Origin: Paracoccus sp041927875
GTDB lineage: Bacteria; Pseudomonadota; Alphaproteobacteria; Rhodobacterales; Rhodobacteraceae
Reading direction: 5' to 3' (one strand)
Length of the DNA stretch: 64,000 nucleotides
Assembly: GCF_041927875.1 (NCBI RefSeq)
Contig: NZ_JBHFHN010000002.1
Shown: positions 26,175 through 35,121 of the stretch, one piece after another
Layout of the letters: each line of letters begins with the position of its first letter
Numbering within the stretch: position 1 is the first letter of the stretch
Made by a program: the position numbers and the translations under genes
Notes under the pieces: model-generated
Told to the model about the DNA's origin: nothing
Database searches by the model: none
The model's input: only the letters and a program-made list of their open reading frames with translations

Positions 26175-26450
26175 TCAGGTCCAATGCGGCAGGTCGCCGG
26201 ACAGGGCGCGGGCGATGGCGGCGATTCCGTCAGGCCGCGTTTCCAGCGCCTCGGCGGCACCCAGCACGCGGGCGTCCTCGGCCAGCACGAAATCCATCAC
26301 GGCGGCCAGGAAACCCGCATCCCCCGCCACCTGCGCCAGATCGCCCGGCGCCATACCCGATTGCGCCAGAAAGGCCGACATCAGTGCCTCATCCCCCGCA
26401 AGCCAGCCCAGCACGGCAAGGGCCCTAACCTCGGCCTCGTCCTTTTTCAT
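26175..26450 (-). CDS. DUF3572 family protein
   Basis: A 91-residue soluble helical protein starting MKKDEAEVRALAVLGWLAGDE, typical of the alphaproteobacterial DUF3572 family. Function unknown. It is the first gene of a two-gene unit with the HAD hydrolase and diverges from the PleD-like gene. A longer frame to 26498 is open but the family begins at the Met used here. Confidence 0.88.
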   Translation of the reverse strand: MKKDEAEVRALAVLGWLAGDEALMSAFLAQSGMAPGDLAQVAGDAGFLAAVMDFVLAEDARVLGAAEALETRPDGIAAIARALSGDLPHWT

Positions 26451-26481
26451 CGCGATGTCGAAACCTTTTCCTGCCGCACAT

Positions 26482-26498
26482 GTGGTTTTGGAAACCAC
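26482..26498. promoter_or_regulatory. Inverted repeat between divergent DUF3572 and PleD-like genes
   Basis: GTGGTTT-TGG-AAACCAC, a perfect 7-bp inverted repeat with a 3-base centre, in the 118-base divergent promoter region. It could be an operator for either gene. Confidence 0.35.
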
Positions 26499-26568
26499 TT
26501 CTTAACCATTCGTCACGCAGGATGGCCAAAGCGGCGCGCCAAGTAAAGCCGCGACAAGGGGGCCAAGG

Positions 26569-28020
26569 GTGAGCGGAACCATTCTGATTATCGACGACGT
26601 TGCAACCAACCGCATCGTGCTGAAGGTCCGGCTGGTCAAAGCCTGTTATCAGGTGATGTCGGTGGCCAGCCTTGCCGACGGGATCGAGGCTGCGCGGATG
26701 ATCCGGCCCGATGTGATCCTGCTGGGGCTTGGCTCGGCCTCGGGTCTGGGGGCACTGGCGCGGCTGGCGCAGGATGCGGCAACGGCGGGTCTGCCGGTGA
26801 TCGCCCTGACCGGGGCCGAGGCCGCGGCGCTGCGTGCCCAGGCGATCCGGGCGGGGGCCATCGATGCCCTGTCGCGCCCGGTGGATGAGGGGCGCCTGCT
26901 CGCCCGGCTGCGGCATCTGATGCGGGAACGGCTGCAAGGCACGCCCAGCCAGGCGCTGGAACCGGTTGGCCTGGCCGAAGGCGCCGCTCCGTATGAGGCC
27001 CCGCCGCGCCCCGCGCAGGTCACGCTGATCTGGGGCGACCGGGCGCAGGCGGTCAGCTGGAAACACGCACTGACCGGGCGCATGTCGGCGGTGCCTCGCA
27101 TCACATCGGCCGAGACGGCTCTGCTGGAGGCCGGTTCGGATGCGGTGGCCGATGTCTATCTGATTGCCGCCGACCTCGCCCAGCCGGGCGACGGGCTGCG
27201 GCTGATGGCGGATCTGCGCGCCCGCCCCGGCACGCGCGATGCGGCGATCTGCATTGTCACCGCATCGGCCCAGGTCGCGGCGGATGCGCTGGATCGCGGC
27301 GCCGATGAGGTGCTGTGGCCCGACCTCGCCAGCCCCGCCACGTTGGATGAGGTCGAGGCGCGGCTGCGCGCCTGCCTGCGCCGCCGTGCCGCCGATCAGG
27401 CCAGCCGCGACCGGCTGGCGGCGCAGTTGCGCGACGCGGTAACCGACCCGCTGACCGGGCTTGCCAATCGCCGCGTGGCGCAGGCGCAGCTGGCCCGTAT
27501 CGCGGCCGAGGCGGCGGCCATCGGTCATCCCTACGCGGTGCTGGTGATCGACCTCGACCGCTTCAAGACGATCAATGACAGCTTCGGCCATGCGGCGGGC
27601 GACGCCGTGCTGGCGGGCAGCGCCGACTGCCTGTCGCGCCTCGTGCCGCGCGGCGCGCTGATGGCACGTCTTGGCGGTGAGGAGTTCGTGGCCCTGCTGC
27701 CGCGCTGCGACCGCGCCGATGCAGTGGCCCTGGCCCAGGCGATGCGCGACGATCTGGCGGCGGCAGCGCTGCGCATTCCATCCAGTGCCGGGCCCGGCCT
27801 GCCCGCGACGGTGCAGTTGACGGCCTCGGTCGGCGTCGCCATCGGCCAACCGGGTGAGGATGGCACCACTGTCCTGAACCGGGCCGATCGCGCGCTGCTG
27901 GCCTCCAAGGCCGCCGGGCGGAACCGTGTCACCCTTGCGGTGCTGCGCGCGCCCGAGCCTGTGGCACCCCGCGCGCCTGCCGTTCCAGCGCATGAGGACA
28001 GGGTGCGCGCTTTTGGTTAA
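26569..28020 (+). CDS. PleD-like two-receiver GGDEF protein with degenerate receivers
   Basis: 483 residues, GTG start with AAGGGGG 6 bases upstream. Layout: receiver 1 (about 1-125), receiver 2 (about 148-265), GGDEF (about 290-465), a PleD arrangement. Receiver 1 keeps IIDDVATN but the phospho-acceptor Asp is Gly53 (VILLGLGSASG) and the conserved Lys is Arg (LSRPVDEG). Receiver 2 is divergent too. The cyclase site RLGGEEF and FGHAAGDAVL are intact, while the RxxD inhibitory site is PRGA. It probably makes cyclic di-GMP but without phosphorylation control of receiver 1 or normal product inhibition. Confidence 0.9.
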   Translation: MSGTILIIDDVATNRIVLKVRLVKACYQVMSVASLADGIEAARMIRPDVILLGLGSASGLGALARLAQDAATAGLPVIALTGAEAAALRAQAIRAGAIDALSRPVDEGRLLARLRHLMRERLQGTPSQALEPVGLAEGAAPYEAPPRPAQVTLIWGDRAQAVSWKHALTGRMSAVPRITSAETALLEAGSDAVADVYLIAADLAQPGDGLRLMADLRARPGTRDAAICIVTASAQVAADALDRGADEVLWPDLASPATLDEVEARLRACLRRRAADQASRDRLAAQLRDAVTDPLTGLANRRVAQAQLARIAAEAAAIGHPYAVLVIDLDRFKTINDSFGHAAGDAVLAGSADCLSRLVPRGALMARLGGEEFVALLPRCDRADAVALAQAMRDDLAAAALRIPSSAGPGLPATVQLTASVGVAIGQPGEDGTTVLNRADRALLASKAAGRNRVTLAVLRAPEPVAPRAPAVPAHEDRVRAFG

Positions 28021-28787
28021 CCGGAAAACGTTGGATCGAGGCCGTCACCGGGTCGATCAGCATCTTGCGGCATGGGCGATGCTGGCATCGCGCGATGACC
28101 TGGACATGGCCACGGCAGCCGGACCCAGCGGCTGACCTGGCACCATGCAGATGGATGCGGATGCGGCTCCCCGGCGTCTGCCGCGACGAAGCACCGTTTA
28201 TCACGCCGCTGACCGCGCGCCGAAGTCATGTGACGCAGTGCACGCGCGTCAAGATGATGCAGACACCAGGGGTGGCGAGGCCGGCGCAGCGCAAGACCCC
28301 TTGCCGACCCGGTGCGGCTATCGGTCGTCCTGGCGATTGCCATGATCGGCCGCGCCAGATCGCCCCCGCAGATCGCGCAACCGTGTGAGGCCAGACACGC
28401 TGTGGTCGGATTCCCCAGCCGGCCCCATGCACCGAACATCGCGACGCCACATGGACCGTGGCAGGCTCGCCGCACGGGTGACGGGTCGCGTTGAGGGGAC
28501 GCCAGCCTTGACCGGTGCTTCAATCGTCATGTGGTGGCAAAACTGCCAACGCCCCCGCATGGCATCCCTGCGCGCGCTGTCACGCAGACCCGATGTCCCG
28601 AAACCGGGCACCGCGCGGTCGGTCTGTTTCGATGCTCAAGCACGCCTTGCCTGCTGGTGCTTCGCGCGCCCCGCAACGAATGGCACGTCAGGGCCGAAGG
28701 CCGCGACAAGCGCCCCATCGTGTATCCGGTCCGTTTTGCGCGTGCCTAGGGTGAGCGCTATCGCCGCGATCATCCCCCGCCCGCAGG
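28021..28787. other. 767-base region without a credible gene
   Basis: Frames exist on both strands but have mixed Cys/His/Trp/Arg-rich translations, no consistent GC-rich third positions and no ribosome-binding sites. Base composition is milder than in the neighbouring genes. It may be decayed coding DNA or carry an RNA; nothing specific is recognised. Confidence 0.6.
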
Positions 28788-29276
28788 CTAACGGCGCTTG
28801 CGATCCCTGTGGCGTTCGGCGGCGGCCTCCATGCGATCGGCAAGGGCCTTGCGCTCGCCCGGCGACATGGAATCCAGTCGCTCCAGCACCAGGCGGCTGC
28901 CCAGATCCAGCCGCGCAGCGGCGCGGGACCGGATTTGGCCAAGCAGCCCGACGATCGCCTCGCGGTCCCAGGGTTCGGCACGCAGCGCGGCAATCAGCGC
29001 TGCCTGCTCGGCGCGGGCCGTCCGCATCACCTCGCGCATGCTCAGCCCCTCATGCGCGGCACGCTCGCGGATCGCCTTGCGATCGTCATCGGTCAGCGCC
29101 GGGGTAAAGGCGCCCAGGTTGACCTCACCCAGCGGCGGCGGCGGGTGGTGCAGGCGGCCGGTCAGCCCGCCGACGACGATCCCCGCCACCAGCAAGTTCA
29201 CCGCCAGCGACACAATCAGCGCCAGCCGCATCCACAGCGGCGCGCGGGCCCTGGTCCGGGGCGGGGTCTGGGTCAT
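28788..29276 (-). CDS. Periplasmic heavy-metal sensor/Spy-like membrane-anchored protein
   Basis: 162 residues with one N-terminal membrane segment (LWMRLALIVSLAVNLLVAGIVVGGL), then a periplasmic helical domain (about 60-160) with the LTxxDRxxI-type repeats of the CnrX/Spy family (ALTDDDRKAIRERAA, MSPGERKALADRM). Such proteins sense metals or act as anti-sigma partners or chaperones. The start overlaps the upstream gene's stop by 4 bases, placing it last in a sigma-factor operon. Confidence 0.85.
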   Translation of the reverse strand: MTQTPPRTRARAPLWMRLALIVSLAVNLLVAGIVVGGLTGRLHHPPPPLGEVNLGAFTPALTDDDRKAIRERAAHEGLSMREVMRTARAEQAALIAALRAEPWDREAIVGLLGQIRSRAAARLDLGSRLVLERLDSMSPGERKALADRMEAAAERHRDRKRR

Positions 29277-29680
29277 GGCGTCACCTCGGCGTCCTCGGAC
29301 AGGGCAATGACAAAGCTGTCGGCCTCGGGCAGCAGCGTCAAGGCGGTGTCGGATTCGGTTTCAAACAGCAGCGGCGCGGCCTGCCCCAGCCAGCTTGCGC
29401 CGCTGATCGCGCCCGACAGACCGATGCCGAAGCCGATGACGGCCGCCGTCACCAGCCCGCCCGCCGCCTGCCCGAAGGGCGCGCGCAGCCAAGCGCGCCA
29501 GCCGCCACCGCCGGCCGCCCGGCGTGCAGGCACCGGCGCCGGCTGGGCAAGGATGGCATCGGCATCCGCCATCACGCGGCGAAGGTAAGCCTTTGGCGCG
29601 GCCGGGGTCTGGTCGCGCAGATCGTCGAACAGCGCCGCCAGCGCAGCTTCGTCCTGGGGGTGCAATCTGTCAGTCGTCAT
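29273..29680 (-). CDS. Single-span membrane protein, putative anti-sigma factor
   Basis: 135 residues from ATG 29680 (an ATG two codons earlier is possible). A soluble N-terminal part (about 1-75) precedes one membrane helix (GGLVTAAVIGFGIGLSGAISG) and a short acidic periplasmic tail. No named family is recognised. It lies between the sigma factor and the Spy-like sensor, overlapping both; that position and layout suggest an anti-sigma factor. This is inference. Confidence 0.75.
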   Translation of the reverse strand: MTTDRLHPQDEAALAALFDDLRDQTPAAPKAYLRRVMADADAILAQPAPVPARRAAGGGGWRAWLRAPFGQAAGGLVTAAVIGFGIGLSGAISGASWLGQAAPLLFETESDTALTLLPEADSFVIALSEDAEVTP

Positions 29681-30251
29681 CGCCATATCCGATCTCGGCC
29701 CGCCGTCCAGCCAAAGCCGCCACCAATCCGCGCTTGCCGCGCGCTACAAGACTTTCCACCGCCTCGACCCCGATCCCCATGATCTCGGCGATCTCGGGGT
29801 TGGGCAGGCCCTCAAGATGGCGCAGCACCACCGCCTGACGCTGCCGCACGGGCAGCAGATCCAGCGCAGCTTGCAGGGCGGCGGCGCGGGCTGCCTGGTC
29901 CATCGCTTCGCCCGGCCCCGGTGCGGTCGAGACCGGCTCGGGCGCGTCCTCCAGCGGCAGCGCGCGGCGCTTGCGCAGGCGATCGGTCGCCAGATTGCTG
30001 ACCACACGATAAAGCCAGGTGCTGACGCGCGCCTCGCCATTGCGCCATTCCGGCGCGATCCGCCACAACCGCAGCATCGCCTCTTGCGCGACATCCTCGG
30101 CCTCGGCGGGATCGCGCAACAGGCGCTGCGCCACCCGCAGCGCGACCGGCGCCAGCCGCGCCGTCAGATGCCGCGCCGCGTCACGATCACCGCGCGCGAA
30201 CAGCAGCATCAGCGCCTCATCCGGGGCGTTATTCAGCGGCGTGGCATCCAA
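29670..30251 (-). CDS. ECF-type RNA polymerase sigma factor
   Basis: 193 residues with sigma region 2 (AEDVAQEAMLRLWRIAPEW, ARVSTWLYRVVSNLATDRLRKRR) and region 4 (LPVRQRQAVVLRHLEGLPNPEIAEIMGIGVEAVESLVARGKRGL). Group 4, no region 3. It heads an operon with a membrane protein and a Spy-like periplasmic protein, suggesting an envelope or metal-stress response; the EF-hand gene just upstream may be a target. Confidence 0.93.
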   Translation of the reverse strand: MDATPLNNAPDEALMLLFARGDRDAARHLTARLAPVALRVAQRLLRDPAEAEDVAQEAMLRLWRIAPEWRNGEARVSTWLYRVVSNLATDRLRKRRALPLEDAPEPVSTAPGPGEAMDQAARAAALQAALDLLPVRQRQAVVLRHLEGLPNPEIAEIMGIGVEAVESLVARGKRGLVAALAGRRAEIGYGDDD

Positions 30252-30314
30252 AAGACAGTTTCCGCGCGGGTTCCCATTGATCCGGGGCTACCGCGAAAGG
30301 GGTCGCCCCGCAAG

Positions 30315-30341
30315 CGCCCGGCCCCAGGTCAGGGCCGGGCG
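30315..30341 (-). terminator. Hairpin after the EF-hand gene
   Basis: CGCCCGGCCC pairs perfectly with GGGCCGGGCG around a 7-base loop, 9 bases beyond the EF-hand gene stop and before the sigma-factor gene. It separates the two transcription units or attenuates read-through. Confidence 0.65.
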
Positions 30342-30350
30342 GGCGGTCGT

Positions 30351-30956
30351 TTATTGCATCGCTGCCGGCGGCTGCATCACTGCCGGCGGCGGCGCCAGAT
30401 CCGAGGGAACCGCCGGGGCCTGCCCACCGCGCGGACCATGGTGGCCACCCTTGCCGTGATGCCCCCCTTTGCCGCGCTTACCCCGCTCGGCCATCTTGGC
30501 CTTGGCGGCGTCGAACTCGGCCTGGCTGACGGCACCGTCACCATCGGAGTCCATCCGCTTGATCATCTTGGCGGCGCGCGCCGGATCATGGGCGGCCTGC
30601 ATCTCGGCAACGCTGACGCGGCCATCCTTGTCGGTGTCCATCTTGGCCAGACGCTCGGTCATCCGATCGGTCATGCGGGCGGCCTTGTCGGCGGGAATCC
30701 CGGCGGTGGTCCATTTGGCCATCAGCTCCTCGACGGTGATGAAGCCGTCCTTGTCGGTGTCCAGCGCCGCGATCCGGGCGTTATGGGCCGCGACCAGTTC
30801 ATCCGCGGTGATCTTGCCGTCGCCATTGGCATCCAGCGTGGCGAAATCGGGCATCATCCGGTCCATGCCGCCCTTGGCCAGCGCCGGAACCGAGGCAAGC
30901 CCCAGTGCCGCCACGACCGCCGCACCCATCAGACCATGTTTCATCGTCAGTTTCAT
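30351..30956 (-). CDS. Secreted four-EF-hand calcium-binding protein
   Basis: 201 residues. The start at 30956, with AAAGGGA upstream, gives a signal peptide (MKLTMKHGLMGAAVVAALGL...VPALA). Four EF-hand loops follow: DANGDGKITADE, DTDKDGFITVEE, DTDKDGRVSVAE and DSDGDGAVSQAE, each with Asp/Asn at metal positions 1, 3 and 5 and Glu at 12. The C-terminus is Gly/His/Lys-rich (GKGGHHGKGGHH) and then Pro-rich, possibly another metal site. Calcium binding is well supported; partner unknown. Confidence 0.9.
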   Translation of the reverse strand: MKLTMKHGLMGAAVVAALGLASVPALAKGGMDRMMPDFATLDANGDGKITADELVAAHNARIAALDTDKDGFITVEELMAKWTTAGIPADKAARMTDRMTERLAKMDTDKDGRVSVAEMQAAHDPARAAKMIKRMDSDGDGAVSQAEFDAAKAKMAERGKRGKGGHHGKGGHHGPRGGQAPAVPSDLAPPPAVMQPPAAMQ

Positions 30957-31133
30957 CGTATTCCCTTTCAACTCTTGACCCTGGGCAGCCATGCCGCCCG
31001 TGATGCCTGACAAACGCCGCGGGCGGGGCCTTCCGTCGGCGCTGTCGGTCACGACCTTTCACGAAAGCGCGACCGCATCCCCCTTTCCCCGGCAGGGATT
31101 TGCCGCGATAGTCACCACAAAGGGAGACGCCGA

Positions 31134-31532
31134 ATGACGCAAACCGAACTCACCGATCGCCCGCTTGGCCCCGCGCTGCGCCGTGGATGGTCGCGCCGCT
31201 GCCCGGCCTGCGGGACCGGCGCGCTGATGCAGGGCTATCTGGGGGTGCGCGATCACTGCCCCGATTGCGACACAGCGCTGCATCACCACCGTGCCGATGA
31301 CGGGCCGGCCTATCTGACGATCCTGATCGTCGGGCATCTGATGGCGCCCCTGATCCTGTGGGCCTTTGTCACCTTTCGGCCGCAACCCCTGGTGCTGGCG
31401 GGGGTGTTCACCGTGGGCTGCGTTGTGCTGTCGCTCTATCTGCTGCCGCGGCTGAAGGGGGCGATGGTCGGCTATCAATGGGCCAAACGGATGCATGGCT
31501 TTGACACCAGCCCCGGGCGCGACCCCGCATGA
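31134..31532 (+). CDS. DUF983 family membrane protein
   Basis: 132 residues. A CxxC pair (CPACGTGAL and CPDCDTALHHH) forms a zinc-ribbon-like N-terminus, followed by two membrane helices (about 60-80 and 85-108). Function unknown. The stop overlaps the NUDIX gene start by 4 bases. Confidence 0.9.
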   Translation: MTQTELTDRPLGPALRRGWSRRCPACGTGALMQGYLGVRDHCPDCDTALHHHRADDGPAYLTILIVGHLMAPLILWAFVTFRPQPLVLAGVFTVGCVVLSLYLLPRLKGAMVGYQWAKRMHGFDTSPGRDPA

Positions 31533-32206
31533 CCGATATCCCGATCCGTGACGCTGCCACCATCCTGCTGGTCCGCCGCGATGTCGCGGGCGGCGCCGTG
31601 CTGATGGGGCAGCGCGGCGCGGGTGCGGCCTTCATGCCGTCGAAATTCGTGTTTCCGGGCGGGGCGGTCGATGCGGGTGATGCCGATGTGCCGCTGGCCG
31701 CGCCCCTGCCCGACGCCTGCGCGGCGCGCCTGACCGGGGCGCCCGGCCCCGCCACCCTGGCCGCCGCCGCGATCCGCGAATTGCATGAGGAAACCGGCCT
31801 GGCCCTGGGTCGCCCCGGCACCTGGCCCACCACGCCGCCCGACGACTGGCACGATTTTGCCGAACGCGGCCTGATCCCCGACGCCAGCGCCCTGCGCTTT
31901 GTGTTCCGCGCCATCACCCCGCCCGGCCGTCCGCGCCGCTTTGACGCGCGGTTCTTTCTGGCCGATGCCGCTGCGCTGCACGGCGACCCCGAGGATTTCA
32001 GCCGCGCCTGTGATGAACTCTCGCATCTGCATTGGGTGCCGCTGGATCAGGCCCGCGCCCTGAACCTGCCGTTCATCACCGAGGTCGTCCTGGCCGAGGT
32101 CGCAGCCCAGGTCAATGCCGCCGGAACCGGCCCGCTGACCTGCCCGGACTTCGTGCCCTTCTTTGACAATTCCGGGCCTCAATCGGTATTTCGCCATATC
32201 ATTTAG
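31529..32206 (+). CDS. NUDIX hydrolase
   Basis: 225 residues, cytoplasmic. The Nudix box is visible as a GAVDAGDAD segment, an insertion, then AAIRELHEETGLALG, giving the REHEETG core. The extra residues between the first Gly and the REUXEE core resemble NUDT19/CoA-type subfamilies; substrate not determined. Coupled to the DUF983 gene. Confidence 0.9.
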   Translation: MTDIPIRDAATILLVRRDVAGGAVLMGQRGAGAAFMPSKFVFPGGAVDAGDADVPLAAPLPDACAARLTGAPGPATLAAAAIRELHEETGLALGRPGTWPTTPPDDWHDFAERGLIPDASALRFVFRAITPPGRPRRFDARFFLADAAALHGDPEDFSRACDELSHLHWVPLDQARALNLPFITEVVLAEVAAQVNAAGTGPLTCPDFVPFFDNSGPQSVFRHII

Positions 32207-32231
32207 GCCCAACAATTGACGAAATCGGGCT

Positions 32232-33686
32232 TTACCGCTCGGTCAGCTTCAACTCGATCCGGCGGTTCGCGGCGCGCGCCTCGGGGCTGGAGTTGGGCTG
32301 CGCGGGGCGCGTGTCGCCAAAGCCTGTCGCCGCCAGCCGGTCGGCCGGAAAGCCCAGATCCTGCGTCAGATAGCGCACGACAGCCAAGGCGCGGGCCTGG
32401 CTCAGCTCCCAGTTATCGCGATAACGGCCCAGGCCGGACAAGGGCTGGTCATCGGTGTGGCCGTCGACGCGGATCACCCAGTCGATTTCGGGCGGGATGG
32501 TGGCCGATACCTCGGTCAGCATCTGCGCGACCTGCGCCACCTGATCGCGCCCGGCGGGCGACAGATCGGCGGCGCCCGGCTGGAACAGCACGTTGGAATC
32601 GAACACGAAGCGGTCACCCACCACCTTGACGCCCGGCCGCCCGGCCAGGATCTGCGACAGCCGCCCAAAGAACTCGGACCGATAGCGGGCCAGATCGCGC
32701 GCTTCGGCCTCGGCCTTCTTGCGCGCCGCCTCCTCCAGCGCGGCGCGGGCGGTTTCGGCCTGGGTCTTGGCCAGCAGCGCCGCATTCAGCCGCTGCCCCA
32801 GATCCTGCACTTCAAGTGCCTGCGCGGCCTCGGCTTCGGTTTTCAGATCCAGCGCCGACTGCACCGTGGCCAGTTTGCCGCGCAGATCGGCGATCTGGGC
32901 GTTCAGCAGCGCCACCTTGCGCGCCTCATCGGCGGTCAGCGCCTTTTCCTGGGCGATCGCGGCCTCGGCAGCGGCCAGCAGCGCGGCTTTCTGATCCACC
33001 TCGCCCGCTTTGGCGGCTGCGTCGGCCTCGATCCTGGCTTTGGCCGCTTCTGCGGCAGCCAACAGGGTCAGCGTCTCCTCGGCGCGCTTGCGGCTTTCCT
33101 CAAGCGATAGGGTCATCGCGGTCAGTTCGGTTTCCGCACCGGCGAGCTTCCGCCGCAACGCCTCGGCGGCGGCGGCATCGGCCAGGCGCGCGGCCTCGGC
33201 ATCCGACAGGCGGGTCTGCACCTGCGCCAGTTCTGCCGCGCCTGCTTGACCCTTGGCTTGCAAATCGGCCACCAGCGCCTCCAGCGCCTCGCGCCGGGCG
33301 GCGGCCAGACGCGCGGCCTCGGCGGCGGCGTCGATTTCGCTGCGCGCCCCGGTCAAGGCGGCCTCCTGCGCACGCAGCGCCTCGGCAAGGCGGGCGGCCT
33401 CGGCGGCACGGTCGGCAGCGGCCTGCTGGCTGGCGGTCAGTTCCGAGGTCAGGCTCGCCGTCTGATCCTTTTCAACCGACAGCGCATCCGACAGCCCGGC
33501 AATGTCGCGGGTCAGCCGGTCAAGCTGGCTGTCCTGCGCGGTGATGCGGTCACGCAGAACCGATTGCACGACGGTGAAGATCGTCAGCACAAAGGTCAGC
33601 ACCATCAGCAGCGTGGCCAAGGCGTCGACAAAGCCCGGCCAGATATTCGTGTGCAGCCGCCCGGCGCCGCGCCGACCCAGTGCCAT
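32232..33686 (-). CDS. MotB/OmpA-like peptidoglycan-binding protein with long coiled coil
   Basis: 484 residues. One N-terminal membrane helix (FVDALATLLMVLTFVLTIFTVVQSVL), then about 290 residues of Ala/Glu/Lys-rich coiled coil (about 50-340), then a C-terminal OmpA-like domain with FDSNVLFQPGAADLSPAG, RVDGHTDDQPL, LSQARALAVVRYL and FGDTRPAQPNSSPEARAANRRIE. It starts immediately after the MotA/ExbB-like gene, so the two likely form a proton-driven stator-type complex crossing the periplasm. Confidence 0.9.
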   Translation of the reverse strand: MALGRRGAGRLHTNIWPGFVDALATLLMVLTFVLTIFTVVQSVLRDRITAQDSQLDRLTRDIAGLSDALSVEKDQTASLTSELTASQQAAADRAAEAARLAEALRAQEAALTGARSEIDAAAEAARLAAARREALEALVADLQAKGQAGAAELAQVQTRLSDAEAARLADAAAAEALRRKLAGAETELTAMTLSLEESRKRAEETLTLLAAAEAAKARIEADAAAKAGEVDQKAALLAAAEAAIAQEKALTADEARKVALLNAQIADLRGKLATVQSALDLKTEAEAAQALEVQDLGQRLNAALLAKTQAETARAALEEAARKKAEAEARDLARYRSEFFGRLSQILAGRPGVKVVGDRFVFDSNVLFQPGAADLSPAGRDQVAQVAQMLTEVSATIPPEIDWVIRVDGHTDDQPLSGLGRYRDNWELSQARALAVVRYLTQDLGFPADRLAATGFGDTRPAQPNSSPEARAANRRIELKLTER

Positions 33687-35000
33687 CTAGCCCTCCCGGT
33701 CGCCGGGCATCGGCGCGCCTGCGGCCCGGCCAAGCGCCCGCAGCGCCAGCGTCAACTGCCTGATCTCGCTGCGCATTTCCTGGCTTGTCTCTTGCCGGCC
33801 CGCTGCCAGTTCCTCGACCAGACGCAACAATTGCACGTCGATCGACCGCAGCCGCATCCGGCTTTCGGCATCTTCGGGCAGGGCGGCCGGGCTGCGCTGT
33901 TGCAGGTCGATGACATCGGTCAGGCGCTCTTGCGCCTCGGCGATGCGGGTCAGAAGCGCGGGCGCCGCGGCCCCCTGTTCGGCGCCCTGATCCAGCCGAT
34001 GCGTCAGCCGGTCCAGCCCCTGCGCCATCTCGCCCAGCCGCGATTCAAGCGTGGAACGGCCGACCTCGGCATGGGCGTAGTAATCCTGCAAGGCCTCCAT
34101 TTGCAGGGCCATCTGATCCAGCACGCCGACGATGGTGGCATGGTCCAGCGCCTCACCGCCCTCGCCCGCAACCGACAGCTTGGTGAAGGAGGTCATCCAT
34201 TCCTCAAGCTCGCGGTAGAAGCGGTTCTGGCCGTGGGTCACGAACAGTTCCAGCAGCCCCACCACCAGCGACCCCGCCAGACCCAGCAGCGAGGATGAGA
34301 ACGCGGTGCCCATGCCGCCCAACTGCGCCTCAAGCCCGGTCATCAACTGGTCGAACACCTCCATCCCCGACTGGCCGTCCTGCGGCTTAAGCGCGCGGAT
34401 GGTATCGACGACCGCCGGAACGGTCGTCGCCAGCCCGTAGAACGTGCCGAGAAGCCCCAGGAAGATCAGCAGGTTGGACAGATAGCGGGTGATATCGCGG
34501 GCCTCGTCGATGCGGGTGGCCACGCTGTCCAGGATCGAGGCCGACGCGCTGGAGGAAATCGCCATCGCCCGCCGTTCGCCCAAAAGCGCGGCCAGCGGCG
34601 CCAGCATCGGCGGCGCCTGCCCGGTCGCGGCCTTGGCCCCGCCGCGGCGTTGGCGGGCGAAACTTTCGATCCAGCGGACCGACGTCATCAGTTGCGCGAC
34701 CTGCCAGAAACAGGCCAGCACGCCCAGCACGAACACCGCCAGGATCGCCCCGTTCAACCAGGGATTTGCCTGAAAGATCGGATAGATGCGGGCATAGGCC
34801 GCCCATCCGCCGGCGACGACCAGCCCCAGCACGACCAGCATCATCGTGACCTGCCGCAGCGGCTGCGAGAATGACATGCGCAGATCGGCAGCCCCCGGCA
34901 GTGGGCGCGGGTCGGCCGTCAGACGGTTCGGGTTGACAGTGTCGCTGGCGGTGTTGCTGGCGGGCGGGTCTGAAACACTCGGGTCGTCAGCGCGGGTCAT
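33687..35000 (-). CDS. MotA/TolQ/ExbB proton-channel family protein
   Basis: 437 residues with about three or four membrane helices: VTMMLVVLGLVVAGGWAAY, WLNGAILAVFVLGVLACFW, LLIFLGLLGTFYGLATTVPAVV and SSSLLGLAGSLVVGLLELF. The MotA/ExbB signature LGLLGTFYGL ... LGGMGTAFSSSLLGLAGSL is clear. The cytoplasmic C-terminal 150 residues are coiled-coil-like. It is zero bases from the MotB/OmpA-like gene. Common in Rhodobacteraceae as a pair; role unproven. Confidence 0.9.
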   Translation of the reverse strand: MTRADDPSVSDPPASNTASDTVNPNRLTADPRPLPGAADLRMSFSQPLRQVTMMLVVLGLVVAGGWAAYARIYPIFQANPWLNGAILAVFVLGVLACFWQVAQLMTSVRWIESFARQRRGGAKAATGQAPPMLAPLAALLGERRAMAISSSASASILDSVATRIDEARDITRYLSNLLIFLGLLGTFYGLATTVPAVVDTIRALKPQDGQSGMEVFDQLMTGLEAQLGGMGTAFSSSLLGLAGSLVVGLLELFVTHGQNRFYRELEEWMTSFTKLSVAGEGGEALDHATIVGVLDQMALQMEALQDYYAHAEVGRSTLESRLGEMAQGLDRLTHRLDQGAEQGAAAPALLTRIAEAQERLTDVIDLQQRSPAALPEDAESRMRLRSIDVQLLRLVEELAAGRQETSQEMRSEIRQLTLALRALGRAAGAPMPGDREG

Positions 35001-35121
35001 CGCGGCCTGTTCCTTCGCGGCTGTTCATGCGCCGCGCGGGTCGTGCCGCCGCAGCGTGGGCAGCATGGCAGGCCGCCCGGCGCTTGCCAAGCCCGTAGCG
35101 TGACCCGCGCCAAAGGTCGGG

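Noticed and set aside
32232..35000. Zorya-type anti-phage system (ZorA/ZorB-like pair)
   Set aside because: The pair is MotAB-like, but there is no ZorC, ZorD or ZorE gene nearby, the neighbours are housekeeping, and the OmpA-like protein has a much longer coiled coil than ZorB.
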